Shown here piece after piece: positions 15,389 through 25,110 of a DNA stretch of 64,000 nucleotides (its first letter is position 1; every line of letters begins with the position of its first letter). Source of the DNA: JBDKVA01 sp039679375. GTDB lineage: Bacteria > Bacillota > Clostridia > Acetivibrionales > DTU013. The stretch lies in contig JBDKVA010000207.1 in NCBI GenBank assembly GCA_039679375.1, positions 33,132-97,131 of the forward strand. The letters run 5' to 3'. The notes beneath the pieces are model-generated. The model saw only the letters and a list, made by a program, of their open reading frames with translations. It had not been told where the DNA came from and searched no databases. The position numbers were made by a program, and so were the translations under genes.

Positions 15389-16210
15389 ATGAAAGTTCGC
15401 ATCATTAGTGCAATCGTTGCCATTGCATTGCTGTCAGTGATTGTTTATCTTGGGAATCAGGCAATTGGTACGGCGGTTTTTGTTATTGCGGTAATCGGCA
15501 TGCATGAATTTTACAGGGCACTGGAAAAGGGCGGCTATAAACCGGTTTGTGCCGCAGGCTTCGCAGCCTGCCTTCCGCTGCTCTATATTGCATTTTCCAA
15601 TGTGCTGCCGGATGTTGTGGGAGCTGTTTCATTATTTAGTATATTGGCAATAGGAGTTTTTGTCTTATTGGTGCTTCTTTTTTGTTTACTTATTTTTTCG
15701 AATGGAAAATATACCGTTTCGGACATTTCGGTAACGCTATTTGGAATCATTTATGTAGCATTCCTGTGTTCTTTCATATCCATTACACGCAACATGGAAA
15801 ACGGGTATCTGTATATCTGGCTGATTTTCATAGGAGCTTGGGCAACGGATATTTTCGCATATTTCACCGGCGTCAGCTTCGGCAGGACGAAGATACTCCC
15901 GAAGGTCAGTCCCAATAAATCTCTTGAAGGCAGTATCGGCGGTGTTGCAGGCTGTATTATGGTAATGATGCTATTCGGACTTTATTTTCATACGGCGCTT
16001 GACGTGCCTTTATATCATTTTGCCATACTTGGCGTATTGTGCGGTATGATATCGCAGGTAGGCGACTGGGCGGCATCGGCAGTGAAGAGGGCTACGGGTA
16101 TCAAGGATTACGGCAGGATCATGCCGGGCCATGGCGGCGTGCTGGACAGGCTGGATAGTGTCATGTTTGTTGCACCGGTCGTTTATTTTTACATAATCAT
16201 ATTTTTTTAA
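15389..16210 (+). CDS. cdsA: Phosphatidate cytidylyltransferase
   Basis: A 273-residue integral membrane enzyme that makes CDP-diacylglycerol from phosphatidic acid and CTP for phospholipid synthesis. It has about seven hydrophobic segments and ends with the CdsA signature, seen as SAVKRATGIKDYGRIMPGHG followed by GVLDRLD. The start codon immediately follows the uppS stop, with GGGGG as ribosome-binding site inside uppS, so the two are coupled. Confidence 0.97.
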   Translation: MKVRIISAIVAIALLSVIVYLGNQAIGTAVFVIAVIGMHEFYRALEKGGYKPVCAAGFAACLPLLYIAFSNVLPDVVGAVSLFSILAIGVFVLLVLLFCLLIFSNGKYTVSDISVTLFGIIYVAFLCSFISITRNMENGYLYIWLIFIGAWATDIFAYFTGVSFGRTKILPKVSPNKSLEGSIGGVAGCIMVMMLFGLYFHTALDVPLYHFAILGVLCGMISQVGDWAASAVKRATGIKDYGRIMPGHGGVLDRLDSVMFVAPVVYFYIIIFF

Positions 16211-16220
16211 GGAGCAAAAG

Positions 16221-17357
16221 ATGGCAAAAAATATTGCGGTTTTGGGTTCAACAGGCTCCATAGGAGTACAGACGCTGGACGTTGCAAGGAATTTAGGCAT
16301 ACGGATATGCGCGCTTACAGCAAATTCAAATATTGATCTTCTGGAAAATCAGGCAAGGGAATTCAGGCCATTGCTTGTATCTGCAGGAAATAGCGAGCTT
16401 GCACGGGAATTGGAGCAAAGGCTCAAAGGCCTTGGCATTGAGGTGCATTATGGACTTGAAGGGCTGAAGGCTGCAGCTTCCATAGGTAAGGCGGATACCG
16501 TCGTTACATCGATCGTAGGCATTGCCGGCCTGATTCCTACGATTGAAGCGATCCGGCACAACAAAAACATTGCTCTTGCCAATAAGGAAACGCTTGTCAC
16601 AGCCGGCCCGATTGTAATGGCGGAGGCAGCGGCACGGGGTGTTTCCATATTTCCGGTGGACAGTGAGCACTCGGCGATTTACCAATGCCTTGCCGCCAAC
16701 AGGAAGCAGGATGTCGAAAGGCTCATACTGACAGCATCCGGCGGACCCTTTAGAGGCAGGATGCCTGCTGAACTGGAACATGTCACGGTGGAGCAGGCTC
16801 TGAAGCATCCCAACTGGAGTATGGGAAGCAAGATAACGATTGATTGCGCCACGCTGATGAATAAAGGTCTTGAAGTGGTTGAAGCCCGCTGGTTGTTTGG
16901 CTTCACAACAGATAAGATCAAGGTTGTGGTACACCCGCAGAGTATCATTCATTCCATGGTGGAATATGTGGATGGATCGGTGATCGCACAGTTGGGCTCT
17001 CCCGATATGAGGATCCCCATCCAGCTCGCGCTGACCTGGCCGAAAAGGGAAACGAACCGTTTTTCAAGACTGGATCTGTTTCAATGCGGCAGCCTTACTT
17101 TTGAGGAACCTGACACGAAAACATTCCCGTGCCTCGCCCTTGCATATGAGGCTTTGAAGGCGGGCGGCACCATGCCTGCAGTCATGAACGGTGCAAATGA
17201 AGCTGCCGTAGGGCTTTTTCTGAATGGCAAAATAGGATTTTGCGATATACCAAGAAAGATCGAGAAGGCTATGCAGTCACATAAAGTGAATACAATGCCG
17301 GGTCTTGATGATATAATAGAAGTAGACAAATGGGTAAGAAGAGAGGTATGCATATGA
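16221..17357 (+). CDS. dxr: 1-deoxy-D-xylulose-5-phosphate reductoisomerase
   Basis: A 378-residue cytoplasmic enzyme of the MEP pathway; it converts DXP to MEP with NADPH. Seen are the N-terminal NADPH-binding AVLGSTGSIGVQTLDV, IALANKETLVTAG, the metal-site PVDSEHSAIYQCL, the active-site loop HPNWSMGSKITIDCATLMNK (20 residues) and VVHPQSIIHSMVEY. Length is normal. AAGGAGC precedes the ATG. Its stop overlaps the rseP start by 4 bp (ATGA). Confidence 0.98.
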   Translation: MAKNIAVLGSTGSIGVQTLDVARNLGIRICALTANSNIDLLENQAREFRPLLVSAGNSELARELEQRLKGLGIEVHYGLEGLKAAASIGKADTVVTSIVGIAGLIPTIEAIRHNKNIALANKETLVTAGPIVMAEAAARGVSIFPVDSEHSAIYQCLAANRKQDVERLILTASGGPFRGRMPAELEHVTVEQALKHPNWSMGSKITIDCATLMNKGLEVVEARWLFGFTTDKIKVVVHPQSIIHSMVEYVDGSVIAQLGSPDMRIPIQLALTWPKRETNRFSRLDLFQCGSLTFEEPDTKTFPCLALAYEALKAGGTMPAVMNGANEAAVGLFLNGKIGFCDIPRKIEKAMQSHKVNTMPGLDDIIEVDKWVRREVCI

Positions 17358-18646
17358 ATCTGGTTATGGCTTTTATCGCCTTTAATATTATTATAATCGT
17401 ACATGAACTGGGACACTTTTTAACGGCAAAAAAATTCGGCATCAAAGTTCTTGAGTTTTCATTGTTTATAGGACCCAAACTTTTCAGCTTTCAGAAAGGG
17501 GATACCACATATTCTCTAAGGCTTATCCCTTTATTGGCCTATGTAAAGATGGAAGGGGAGGAAGAGTTCTCAGACAGTGAATCGGCTTTCTGCAAAAAAC
17601 CCAAACATGCCCGTGCGTTGACCGCCTTCGGAGGACCCTTTGCCAACCTGCTGCTGGCGGCTGTGCTTCTGACGGTATATTTTACGATACAGGGATATGA
17701 TACGACAAAAGTAAGCCGTGTAGCGGAAAATTTACCTGCCGCGGCCGCGGGGATCCAGCCGGGTGACAAAATTTTATCGTATGATGGCAAAAGAGTGTAC
17801 CAACCAATGGATATATACCAGTTTTTGTACATTTCCAAAGGTGTTCCGGCAAAAGTTGAGTATATAAGGGATGGTAAAAGGTATACCGAAACGATAAAAC
17901 CCTATATTATACCGGCTGCTGTCGCACCGAAGCTGGGCGTCAGCATCGGTTCGGAAAATGATGCTGATTCGAACGTGATAAAGGCATTGTCGCCTGGCTA
18001 CCCTGCCGAGAAAATTGGCTTGCAGGTAGGAGACAGGATCATTGCGCTCAATGATACCGAAATAAAAACAGCAAGGGAATTGGTGGACTTTGTCACACAA
18101 AACGGCCTCAAGCCTATCATTTTGAAGGCAATCCGGGGCAATTCGGAAGTGAACGTAAAAATCACGCCGGTAGAAGTCAAGAGCCAGGAAATGTATGATA
18201 TCGGCATGGACTTTATTTTAAAAAAGGCAGGCTTCTTTGATGCTCTTGGAGAATCCGCCGTATTTACCTGGTCGATTGTACGGAGTACAGGCTACAGTCT
18301 GGTCTGGCTGATTAACGGGCAGGCGAAGCTGAACGAAATGATGGGGCCGATCGGAATGGTAAGCACCATTGGCACGGTTGTCGAACAAGCACCGAATGTG
18401 GTTCAAATGCTGCTTAATATTATATACATGACCGCATTGTTCAGCATTGCTTTAGGCGCAACCAACCTGCTGCCATTTCCGATGCTCGACGGAGGAAGAC
18501 TGGTACTAATTGGCTTAGAAGCTGTAAGAGGGAAGCCTCTCAGCCAGAAAAAGGAAGCCTATATTTCAATGGTCGGATTTGTACTGATCATTTTACTTGG
18601 CATCTATGCTGCTTATAACGACATCGTAAGGCTTGTGACAGGATAG
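17354..18646 (+). CDS. rseP: RseP-family site-2 protease
   Basis: About 430 residues, an intramembrane zinc metalloprotease that cleaves anti-sigma factors and remnant signal peptides. The zinc motif HELGH lies in the first transmembrane segment (about residues 17-21), two PDZ domains follow (about 110-180 with AAAGIQPGDKILSYDG, and about 195-270 with AEKIGLQVGDRIIALND), and the second zinc ligand lies in NLLPFPMLDGGRL. ATG 17354 gives the 4-bp ATGA overlap with dxr and has GAGAGG 7 bp upstream; the frame is open further to 17330. The two PDZ domains are the pattern of Gram-negative RseP and many Clostridia, whereas B. subtilis RasP is usually described with one. It may process the ECF anti-sigma factor encoded at 62.7 kb, but that is only a suggestion. 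Confidence 0.95.
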   Translation: MNLVMAFIAFNIIIIVHELGHFLTAKKFGIKVLEFSLFIGPKLFSFQKGDTTYSLRLIPLLAYVKMEGEEEFSDSESAFCKKPKHARALTAFGGPFANLLLAAVLLTVYFTIQGYDTTKVSRVAENLPAAAAGIQPGDKILSYDGKRVYQPMDIYQFLYISKGVPAKVEYIRDGKRYTETIKPYIIPAAVAPKLGVSIGSENDADSNVIKALSPGYPAEKIGLQVGDRIIALNDTEIKTARELVDFVTQNGLKPIILKAIRGNSEVNVKITPVEVKSQEMYDIGMDFILKKAGFFDALGESAVFTWSIVRSTGYSLVWLINGQAKLNEMMGPIGMVSTIGTVVEQAPNVVQMLLNIIYMTALFSIALGATNLLPFPMLDGGRLVLIGLEAVRGKPLSQKKEAYISMVGFVLIILLGIYAAYNDIVRLVTG

Positions 18647-18725
18647 GAAGCCTGAGAGTCTGCCGGAAACTCCCGGGAGCGCCAATGCTGTGAGTGAAAA
18701 GGCTGTGAGCATATCGCATGTAAAG

Positions 18726-18770
18726 GGCAGATAAGAGAAGGACAGATAAGAGAAGGACAGATAAGAGGTT
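18726..18770 (+). repeat. Three tandem 15-bp repeats before ispG
   Basis: Units GGCAGATAAGAGAAG, GACAGATAAGAGAAG and GACAGATAAGAGGTT lie head to tail just before the ispG start. The last copy supplies the ispG ribosome-binding site AAGAGG, so the array multiplies Shine-Dalgarno-like GAGAAG sequences. It may have arisen by slippage. Confidence 0.85.
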
Positions 18771-18774
18771 GATT

Positions 18775-19836
18775 ATGGAGAATTTTATAAATAGAAGGAA
18801 AACCAGAAAAATACGTGTCAGAGATCTCTATATGGGGGGCGACGCTCCGATCACGGTTCAATCCATGGCAAATACGGATACCAGGGATGTAGCAGCCACG
18901 GCGGCACAGATCAAAAAGCTGGAGGAAGCAGGCTGCGATATCATCAGGGTAGCTGTTCCGGACAATGAGGCTGCACAGGCGCTAAAGGAAATTAAGAAAG
19001 CAATAAAAATACCTCTGGTGGCGGATATCCATTTTGACTACAGGCTTGCGCTGGCCAGCATGGAAAACGGTGCGGATAAAATACGCCTGAACCCCGGAAA
19101 CATCGGCGGCAGCGACAGAGTGAAAAAGGTCGTTGAGATGGCAAAACAAAGAAGCATTCCAATCCGGATCGGTGTAAATTCAGGCTCGCTGGAGAAGCAT
19201 ATCCTGGAGAAATACGGCGGCGTTACAGCGGAAGGCATGGTGGAAAGTGCGCTGGGACATGCCGGGATGCTGGAGACTTACGGCTTTGATGATATTGCGT
19301 TTTCACTCAAATCCTCAAGCGTACTCATGACGATAGAAGCATACAGGCTGATGGCTCAAAGGACGGATTACCCTCTGCATATCGGTGTAACAGAAGCGGG
19401 GACGCTGTTTGCGGGAACGGTAAAGTCCGCTGTCGGTCTTGGATGTCTTTTAGCGGAAGGGATCGGAGATTCGATCAGAGTGTCGCTCACAGGTGATCCG
19501 GCAGAAGAGGTTAAGGCAGGAATAGAGATTTTGAAAGCACTTGGCCTCAAAAAGTCGGGAATAGAATTTGTTTCCTGTCCTACATGCGGACGAACCAGGA
19601 TCGATCTGATCAAAGTTGCGAACGAAGTAGAGCAGAAGCTGTCGAAGTGTGACAAGCATATCCGTGTTGCTGTAATGGGCTGCGCGGTGAACGGCCCCGG
19701 TGAAGCTCGTGAAGCCGATATTGGAATAGCTGGCGGCGACGGGGTGGCGCTGCTTTTTAAAAAAGGTGAGATCATCCGGAAAATACCGCAGGACAGGATC
19801 GTAGAAGAATTGCTTGCAGAAATAGAGAAGCTTTAA
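18775..19836 (+). CDS. ispG: (E)-4-hydroxy-3-methylbut-2-enyl-diphosphate synthase
   Basis: About 353 residues, the [4Fe-4S] enzyme that converts MEcPP to HMBPP in the MEP pathway. The TIM-barrel part begins with PITVQSMANTDTRD; the cluster ligands are in SCPTCGRTRIDL (two Cys) and AVMGCAVNGPGEA (Cys and Glu). ATG 18775 has AAGAGG 6 bp upstream; a TTG at 18769 is possible but less likely. Together with dxr upstream this puts two MEP steps in one operon with the carrier-lipid synthase uppS. Confidence 0.97.
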   Translation: MENFINRRKTRKIRVRDLYMGGDAPITVQSMANTDTRDVAATAAQIKKLEEAGCDIIRVAVPDNEAAQALKEIKKAIKIPLVADIHFDYRLALASMENGADKIRLNPGNIGGSDRVKKVVEMAKQRSIPIRIGVNSGSLEKHILEKYGGVTAEGMVESALGHAGMLETYGFDDIAFSLKSSSVLMTIEAYRLMAQRTDYPLHIGVTEAGTLFAGTVKSAVGLGCLLAEGIGDSIRVSLTGDPAEEVKAGIEILKALGLKKSGIEFVSCPTCGRTRIDLIKVANEVEQKLSKCDKHIRVAVMGCAVNGPGEAREADIGIAGGDGVALLFKKGEIIRKIPQDRIVEELLAEIEKL

Positions 19837-19842
19837 TTACGC

Positions 19843-19861
19843 GGGCGATGGGTCATCGCCC
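19843..19861. repeat. GGGCGATG palindrome between ispG and polC
   Basis: GGGCGATG (19843-19850) and CATCGCCC (19854-19861) form a perfect 8-bp stem with a 3-base loop, followed by CTACC. The GGGCGAT...ATCGCCCCTA pattern resembles short palindromes scattered in many Firmicutes genomes. There is no T-run. Confidence 0.7.
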
Positions 19862-19892
19862 CTACCTAACATAATATAAGGGGAATGTACAA

Positions 19893-22800
19893 ATGTCAGA
19901 TCCTGCAATAAACAAAAGCTTTGTTGAGATGTTTCCCGAACTGGAACTGAGCGGAGATGTACTTGATTTCTTTAAAAACGTTAAAATAACAGGTCTTGGA
20001 GTTTTCAAAAAATCAGGTAAGCTTGTGGCAAAAGCCACCGCGGCCAAAATCATACCCGCATCGCTTGCAGCGCAGGTCGAAAAGGCATTGGCAGCGGCTT
20101 TTTCTTTGACTGTCGAGCTCAAACTCAGATTCGAACTGAATACCCCTTTTGAAGAGATGCTTGCAGCCTACTGGGACAGCATCCTTTATACCGTAAATAC
20201 AAATGTTGCGTTGAGCCGCGGCATTCTGAACGGGTGCGAATGGGAGCTTTCGAAGGAACACCTTCACATAAGGCTTACCACAAGAGGAAGCAGGATTCTT
20301 AAGGCTCAGGGGTGCGACAGGCTGATGGAGGACCTGATATTTGATGCATTCGGACAAAAGGTTGCCGTAGAGTTTACAGATTGCGAACTGGACCAGGATC
20401 TACAGGAAAAATACCTGGAGTTCAAGGAAAATGAGGAAGCCAGGGTGCAAAGCATTGCCATCGCTGAGGAAAAGGCTCTGGGGGCGGGCCCGAAAAGGCA
20501 GAGGAAGAAAGAGACGGATGCGGGTGATCCTCAGATTGTCGACGTCATTATGGGCAAGAATTTTAACGACAGCATCATGAGTATGAACGAAGTCACGCAG
20601 GATTCCGGTAAAGTGGCGATCTGCGGCGACATATCAAATGCGGCTTTCAGAGAGATACGGGGAAACCGGTACCTGTGCTCCTTTGATATTACAGATTACA
20701 CCAATTCACTCACGATAAAATTTTTCGTACAGAAGGATGACTATGACCTGAGGAACGAACAAATCAAGAACGGACTTTATTTTAAAGTCCGCGGAGAAGC
20801 GCAGTTCGATAAGTATTCTAAGGAACTGGCCATACTGGCTACGGATATTCTGCAGCTTGTGAAGCAGGTCAAGACGGATGATGCCGAAACCAAAAGAGTC
20901 GAGTTGCATCTCCATACCCAGATGAGCGCCATGGATGCGGTCACGCCGGCGGAAAAGCTGGTTGAGAGAGCCGCACAATGGGGTCACAGTGCAGTTGCAA
21001 TCACGGACCACGGAGTTGTACAGGCATTTCCTGAAGCGTATAATGCCGGAAAGAAGAATCATATCAAGATCATATATGGCGTAGAGTGCTATTTACTGGA
21101 TAATGAGCCTCCGGTGGTTTGCACGGGATCGGATCAATCCTGTGGATATTCGCTGGATGGCGGGTTTGTAGTATTTGATATCGAGACGACCGGTTTATAT
21201 GCCGAAAAGGATAAGATTACGGAGATCGGCGCTGTGAAGCTGTTTAACGGCAAAGTTTGCGACTCCTTCAGCACCTTTGTAAATCCGGAAATTCCCATAC
21301 CTGAATTTATCACGAAATTGACCGGCATCAATGATACGATGGTAGCAGACGCGCCGCCGATCAGGAAAGCGCTCGACTCCTTCCTTTCATTTGTCGGTGA
21401 TTTGCCGGTTGTCGCGCACAATGCTTCGTTTGACACCGGCTTCATAAAGTTTCAAGCGAGGGCTGCAGGAAGGAAATTTGACAATACTATCATTGATACG
21501 CTGCAAATGAGCAGGAATATGTTTCCTGAGCTTGGAAAGTACAAGCTGGATATCGTTGCGAAGCATCTCGGAGTCAAACTGGAAAATCACCACAGGGCAG
21601 TGGATGATTCCAGAGCGACAGCCGAAATTTTCGTAAAGTGCCTTGAACAGTTAAAGGAAAAGGGAGTACAGACAGTTGACGGAATAAATGGCGCACTCGA
21701 TGGCAATTTTGATTACAAGAAAGCGGATTCATACCATGCGATCATTTTAGTTAAAAATAATGTTGGCCTTAAGAATCTATACAAAATCATTTCCGAATCC
21801 CATTTGAACTATTTCCACAAAAAGCCGAGAGTGCCCAAGAGCCTGCTGCTGAAGTACCGGGAGGGATTGATCCTTGGCAGTGCATGTGAAGCAGGCGAAT
21901 TGTACAGAGCAATCATCAAGGGAAAGAACGATAATGAGATAGAGAAAATTGTACAGTTTTACGATTACCTTGAAATACAGCCGCTTGGAAATAATGAGTT
22001 CCTTGTTCTAAATGGGCAGGTATCCGGACAGGAACAGCTCAAGGAAATCAACAGAAATATCGTAAAACTGGGTGAAAAGCTCGGCAAGCCTGTCGTCGCG
22101 ACCTGCGACGTTCATTTCATGGACCCAAGGGATGAGGTTTTCAGAAGGATTTTAATGGCGGGGCAGGGCTACGCTGATGCCGACAGGCAGGCGCCGCTGT
22201 ATTTGAGGACGACTGGGGAAATGCTTGAGGAATTCGGATATCTGGGTGAAAAAAAGGCTTATGAGGTGGTTGTAGAGAATACGAACCTCATCGCCGGTAT
22301 GACGGAGGAGATTATCCCGATACCGCTTGGCACTTACCCGCCCAGCATAGAAGGCGCCGAACAGGAGATCGAAGAGATCGCATACAGGAGGGCAAAGGAA
22401 ATATACGGCGATCCGCTGCCTGAGATTGTATCAAAAAGATTGGAAAGGGAATTGACCTCCATTATAAAAAATGGCTTTGCCGTGATGTATATTGTTGCGC
22501 AGAAGCTGGTCGCCAAGTCCAATTCCGACGGATATATTGTTGGCTCAAGGGGATCTGTAGGTTCATCATTTGCAGCAACCATGACCGGTATTACAGAAGT
22601 GAATCCTCTGCCGCCACATTATATATGTAAAAATTGCAAGTACTCCGAATTTATTACTGATGGATCGATTGGCTCAGGTTTTGACCTGCCACGGAAGGAA
22701 TGCCCGAGGTGCGGCGCACCGTTAAAGGGCGACGGACATGATATCCCGTTCGAAACATTCCTTGGCTTCGAAGGAGAAAAGGCGCCTGATATTGATCTTA

Positions 22801-24206
22801 ATTTTTCCGGAGAGTACCAGGCGCAGGCACACAAATATACTGAAGTGCTGTTTGGCAAGGGCAACGTCTTTAAGGCGGGAACCATTGCTTCCGTCGCTGA
22901 TAAGACAGCCTATGGCTTTGTGAAAAAATATGTGGATGAAAAGGGAATTACCGCCACCAACGCCGAAATAAACAGGCTGGTTACCGGCTGCACCGGGATC
23001 AAGCGTACGACCGGCCAGCATCCGGGAGGGATCATTGTCATCCCGGGAGGGTATGATGTGACGGATTTCACACCGATACAAAGGCCGGCAGATGATGTGG
23101 CGTCCGATATCATCACTACGCATTTTGACTTCCATTCACTGCATGATACGATTTTGAAGCTTGACATACTGGGTCACGACGACCCTACAATGATAAAATA
23201 CCTGGAGGATCTGACCGGTATTAATATTAAGGATGTACCTGTGAACGATGAAAAGGTCATGCAGCTGTTCCTTTCAACGGATCCGCTTGGCATATCGCCA
23301 AAGGACATTAACAGTGAGGTCGGTACCTTTGCAATGCCAGAATTCGGCACAAAATTTGTCCGGCAAATGCTACTGGATACCAAACCCAAGACCTTCTCGG
23401 ACCTTTTGCAGATCAGCGGACTTTCACACGGTACGAATGTCTGGCTCAATAACGCACAGGACCTCGTAAGGAACGGCACCTGTACGATTTCGGAAGTCAT
23501 CGGGACAAGGGACGGTATCATGGTATACCTGATGTACCGGGGTCTGAAGCCCAAGAGTGCATTTAAAATCATGGAAGATGTCAGAAAAGGAAAAGGCCTT
23601 AAGCCGGAATATGAAGAGGAGATGAAGCAGTATTCGGTGCCGGACTGGTATATCGAATCCTGCAAGAAGATAAAGTACATGTTCCCCAAAGCCCATGCCG
23701 CAGCGTATGTACTAACGGCAATGAGGATCGGCTGGTTCAAGGTTTACCGTCCCATGGCTTTTTATGTTACTTATTTTACCGTACGGGCGGATGAATTTGA
23801 TGCGGCTCTGATGACGCACGGGAAGGAACGCATCCGCAGCAAAATCGCCGAACTGGAGAGGCAGGGGAATTCCATATCGGCGAAGGATAAAAATGTGTTG
23901 ACTATACTCGAGGTTGCAAATGAAATGTATACAAGAGGTATAGATTTCCTGCCGGTTGACCTTTATAAATCCGATGCGACCCGGTTCCGGATCGAGGATA
24001 ATGGTATCAGGCCGCCTCTTAACGCATTGCAGGGCTTGGGCGCAACTGCGGCAAATTCCATCGTCGAAGCGCGTGAACAGGGAGAGTTCACATCGGTCGA
24101 AGATTTACGGAGCAGATCGAAGGTAAGCAAGACAGTCATAGAGATACTGCAGCAGAACGGCTGTATGGACGGAATGCCTGAAAGCAGCCAGATGTGCCTT
24201 TTTTAG
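19893..24206 (+). CDS. polC: DNA polymerase III PolC (Gram-positive alpha subunit)
   Basis: A 1437-residue replicative polymerase. In order: N-terminal domain (about 1-210), OB fold (about 225-325), PHP domain with HLHTQMSAMDAVTP and AITDHG, an inserted DnaQ-like 3'-5' exonuclease with FVVFDIETTGLYAEKDKITE, HNASFDTGFI and HRAVDDSRAT (about 425-590), rest of PHP, then the palm and fingers with KSNSDGYIVGSRGSVGSSFA, a four-Cys zinc site CKNCKYSEF and CPRCGAP (about 911-950), and the catalytic acidic EKAPDIDLNFSGEYQ. Length and domain order match PolC of low-GC Gram-positives. A weak GGGGA site precedes the ATG. It is the last gene of the uppS operon, 56 bp after ispG. The exonuclease acidic residues look intact. 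Confidence 0.98.
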   Translation: MSDPAINKSFVEMFPELELSGDVLDFFKNVKITGLGVFKKSGKLVAKATAAKIIPASLAAQVEKALAAAFSLTVELKLRFELNTPFEEMLAAYWDSILYTVNTNVALSRGILNGCEWELSKEHLHIRLTTRGSRILKAQGCDRLMEDLIFDAFGQKVAVEFTDCELDQDLQEKYLEFKENEEARVQSIAIAEEKALGAGPKRQRKKETDAGDPQIVDVIMGKNFNDSIMSMNEVTQDSGKVAICGDISNAAFREIRGNRYLCSFDITDYTNSLTIKFFVQKDDYDLRNEQIKNGLYFKVRGEAQFDKYSKELAILATDILQLVKQVKTDDAETKRVELHLHTQMSAMDAVTPAEKLVERAAQWGHSAVAITDHGVVQAFPEAYNAGKKNHIKIIYGVECYLLDNEPPVVCTGSDQSCGYSLDGGFVVFDIETTGLYAEKDKITEIGAVKLFNGKVCDSFSTFVNPEIPIPEFITKLTGINDTMVADAPPIRKALDSFLSFVGDLPVVAHNASFDTGFIKFQARAAGRKFDNTIIDTLQMSRNMFPELGKYKLDIVAKHLGVKLENHHRAVDDSRATAEIFVKCLEQLKEKGVQTVDGINGALDGNFDYKKADSYHAIILVKNNVGLKNLYKIISESHLNYFHKKPRVPKSLLLKYREGLILGSACEAGELYRAIIKGKNDNEIEKIVQFYDYLEIQPLGNNEFLVLNGQVSGQEQLKEINRNIVKLGEKLGKPVVATCDVHFMDPRDEVFRRILMAGQGYADADRQAPLYLRTTGEMLEEFGYLGEKKAYEVVVENTNLIAGMTEEIIPIPLGTYPPSIEGAEQEIEEIAYRRAKEIYGDPLPEIVSKRLERELTSIIKNGFAVMYIVAQKLVAKSNSDGYIVGSRGSVGSSFAATMTGITEVNPLPPHYICKNCKYSEFITDGSIGSGFDLPRKECPRCGAPLKGDGHDIPFETFLGFEGEKAPDIDLNFSGEYQAQAHKYTEVLFGKGNVFKAGTIASVADKTAYGFVKKYVDEKGITATNAEINRLVTGCTGIKRTTGQHPGGIIVIPGGYDVTDFTPIQRPADDVASDIITTHFDFHSLHDTILKLDILGHDDPTMIKYLEDLTGINIKDVPVNDEKVMQLFLSTDPLGISPKDINSEVGTFAMPEFGTKFVRQMLLDTKPKTFSDLLQISGLSHGTNVWLNNAQDLVRNGTCTISEVIGTRDGIMVYLMYRGLKPKSAFKIMEDVRKGKGLKPEYEEEMKQYSVPDWYIESCKKIKYMFPKAHAAAYVLTAMRIGWFKVYRPMAFYVTYFTVRADEFDAALMTHGKERIRSKIAELERQGNSISAKDKNVLTILEVANEMYTRGIDFLPVDLYKSDATRFRIEDNGIRPPLNALQGLGATAANSIVEAREQGEFTSVEDLRSRSKVSKTVIEILQQNGCMDGMPESSQMCLF

Positions 24207-24258
24207 AAAATTTCAAATATGACATACTATTGTCAAATCATATATTATATAATAAGTA

Positions 24259-24296
24259 CATTCGTTGGGTTGTGGGCGGTAGCCCACATTGGAATG
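24259..24296. repeat. Inverted repeat downstream of polC
   Basis: GTGGGC-GGTA-GCCCAC (24272-24287) forms a 6-bp stem; outer CATTC (24259-24263) and GAATG (24292-24296) also pair, giving an imperfect longer hairpin. No T-run. It lies in the 141-bp gap between polC and the QueG-like gene and could end the polC transcript or be a small repeat. Confidence 0.5.
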
Positions 24297-24347
24297 TTAT
24301 GTAGAGTGACAAACTTGTTAAAAGTATCAAAAAGGTAGGTAGTGCTA

Positions 24348-25031
24348 ATGATGACAGCAAATGATGTAAAGAAAATAGTTATGGAAAATGGGGCGGATTT
24401 ATGCGGGATCGCCTCTGTGGAACGTTTCGATGCTGCTCCTAAAGGATTTCACCCCTGTGATGTTTTACCTTCATGCAGATCGGTAGTGGTATTTGCACAG
24501 AAATTTTTAAAAGGAACATTGCAATGTAAATCGACAATTCCATATACTATTGTAAGGAATATCCTGTCTGATAAAATGGATAAAATGGCTGTTCAAATAT
24601 GTACTGAATTGGGAAATCATGGCGTGACTGCAATTCCGACAGGGACAAATGGCCCTACAGAATTTGATGTACCGACAGGCCGGTACAGGAATATTATTTC
24701 AGCTAAACATAGCGCGGTTCAGGCAGGACTTGGAAGGATCGGGAAAAACACTTTGCTCATTACTCCGAAATATGGAAATATGGTTTGGCTCAGTGTTATA
24801 TTAGTTGATATTGAACTGGAAGCAGATAATGTTTTGGAAGGAGATCCTTGCCCGGATAACTGCAGTCTCTGTTCAGATATATGCCCTGCAAAGGCAGTTG
24901 GAAACGCTGAACTTAAGCAAACGGACTGCTGGGATTATGCCTTTGGAGGAGAAAATGGCGGTGAATTTAAGATAAAATGTTACAAATGCAGGACAATATG
25001 CCCACATTGCCTTGGAGATCAGAATGGCTGA
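24348..25031 (+). CDS. QueG-like 4Fe-4S protein
   Basis: About 227 residues related to the epoxyqueuosine reductase (QueG) family but shorter than true QueG. The N-terminal part has GADLCGIASVERF and SVVVFAQKF; the middle has AVQAGLGRIGKNTLLI, a family hallmark. Two Cys clusters follow: CPDNCSLCSDICP, and CYKCRTICPHC near the end, enough for two iron-sulphur centres. QueG itself reduces epoxyqueuosine in tRNA; short relatives like this in anaerobes have no settled role. Start codons ATG 24348 and 24351 both lie within reach of AGGTAGG. It stands alone between polC and the rimP operon. Confidence 0.75.
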   Translation: MMTANDVKKIVMENGADLCGIASVERFDAAPKGFHPCDVLPSCRSVVVFAQKFLKGTLQCKSTIPYTIVRNILSDKMDKMAVQICTELGNHGVTAIPTGTNGPTEFDVPTGRYRNIISAKHSAVQAGLGRIGKNTLLITPKYGNMVWLSVILVDIELEADNVLEGDPCPDNCSLCSDICPAKAVGNAELKQTDCWDYAFGGENGGEFKIKCYKCRTICPHCLGDQNG

Positions 25032-25075
25032 GGGCCGAGGTGAGGCAAATATTTTTACCTTGTGCAAATAAATTG

Positions 25076-25104
25076 TTGATAAATACAGACAATAATGATA
25101 TAAT
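25076..25104 (+). promoter_or_regulatory. Strong sigma-A promoter of the rimP-nusA-infB operon
   Basis: TTGATA (25076-25081), exactly 17 bp, perfect TATAAT (25099-25104). Transcription should begin near 25111, giving a leader of about 230 nt before rimP. Confidence 0.82.
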
Positions 25105-25110
25105 ACTACC

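Noticed and set aside
24230..24253. TTGTCA and TATAAT near the QueG-like gene
   Set aside because: The spacing is only 12 bp, too short for a sigma-A promoter.
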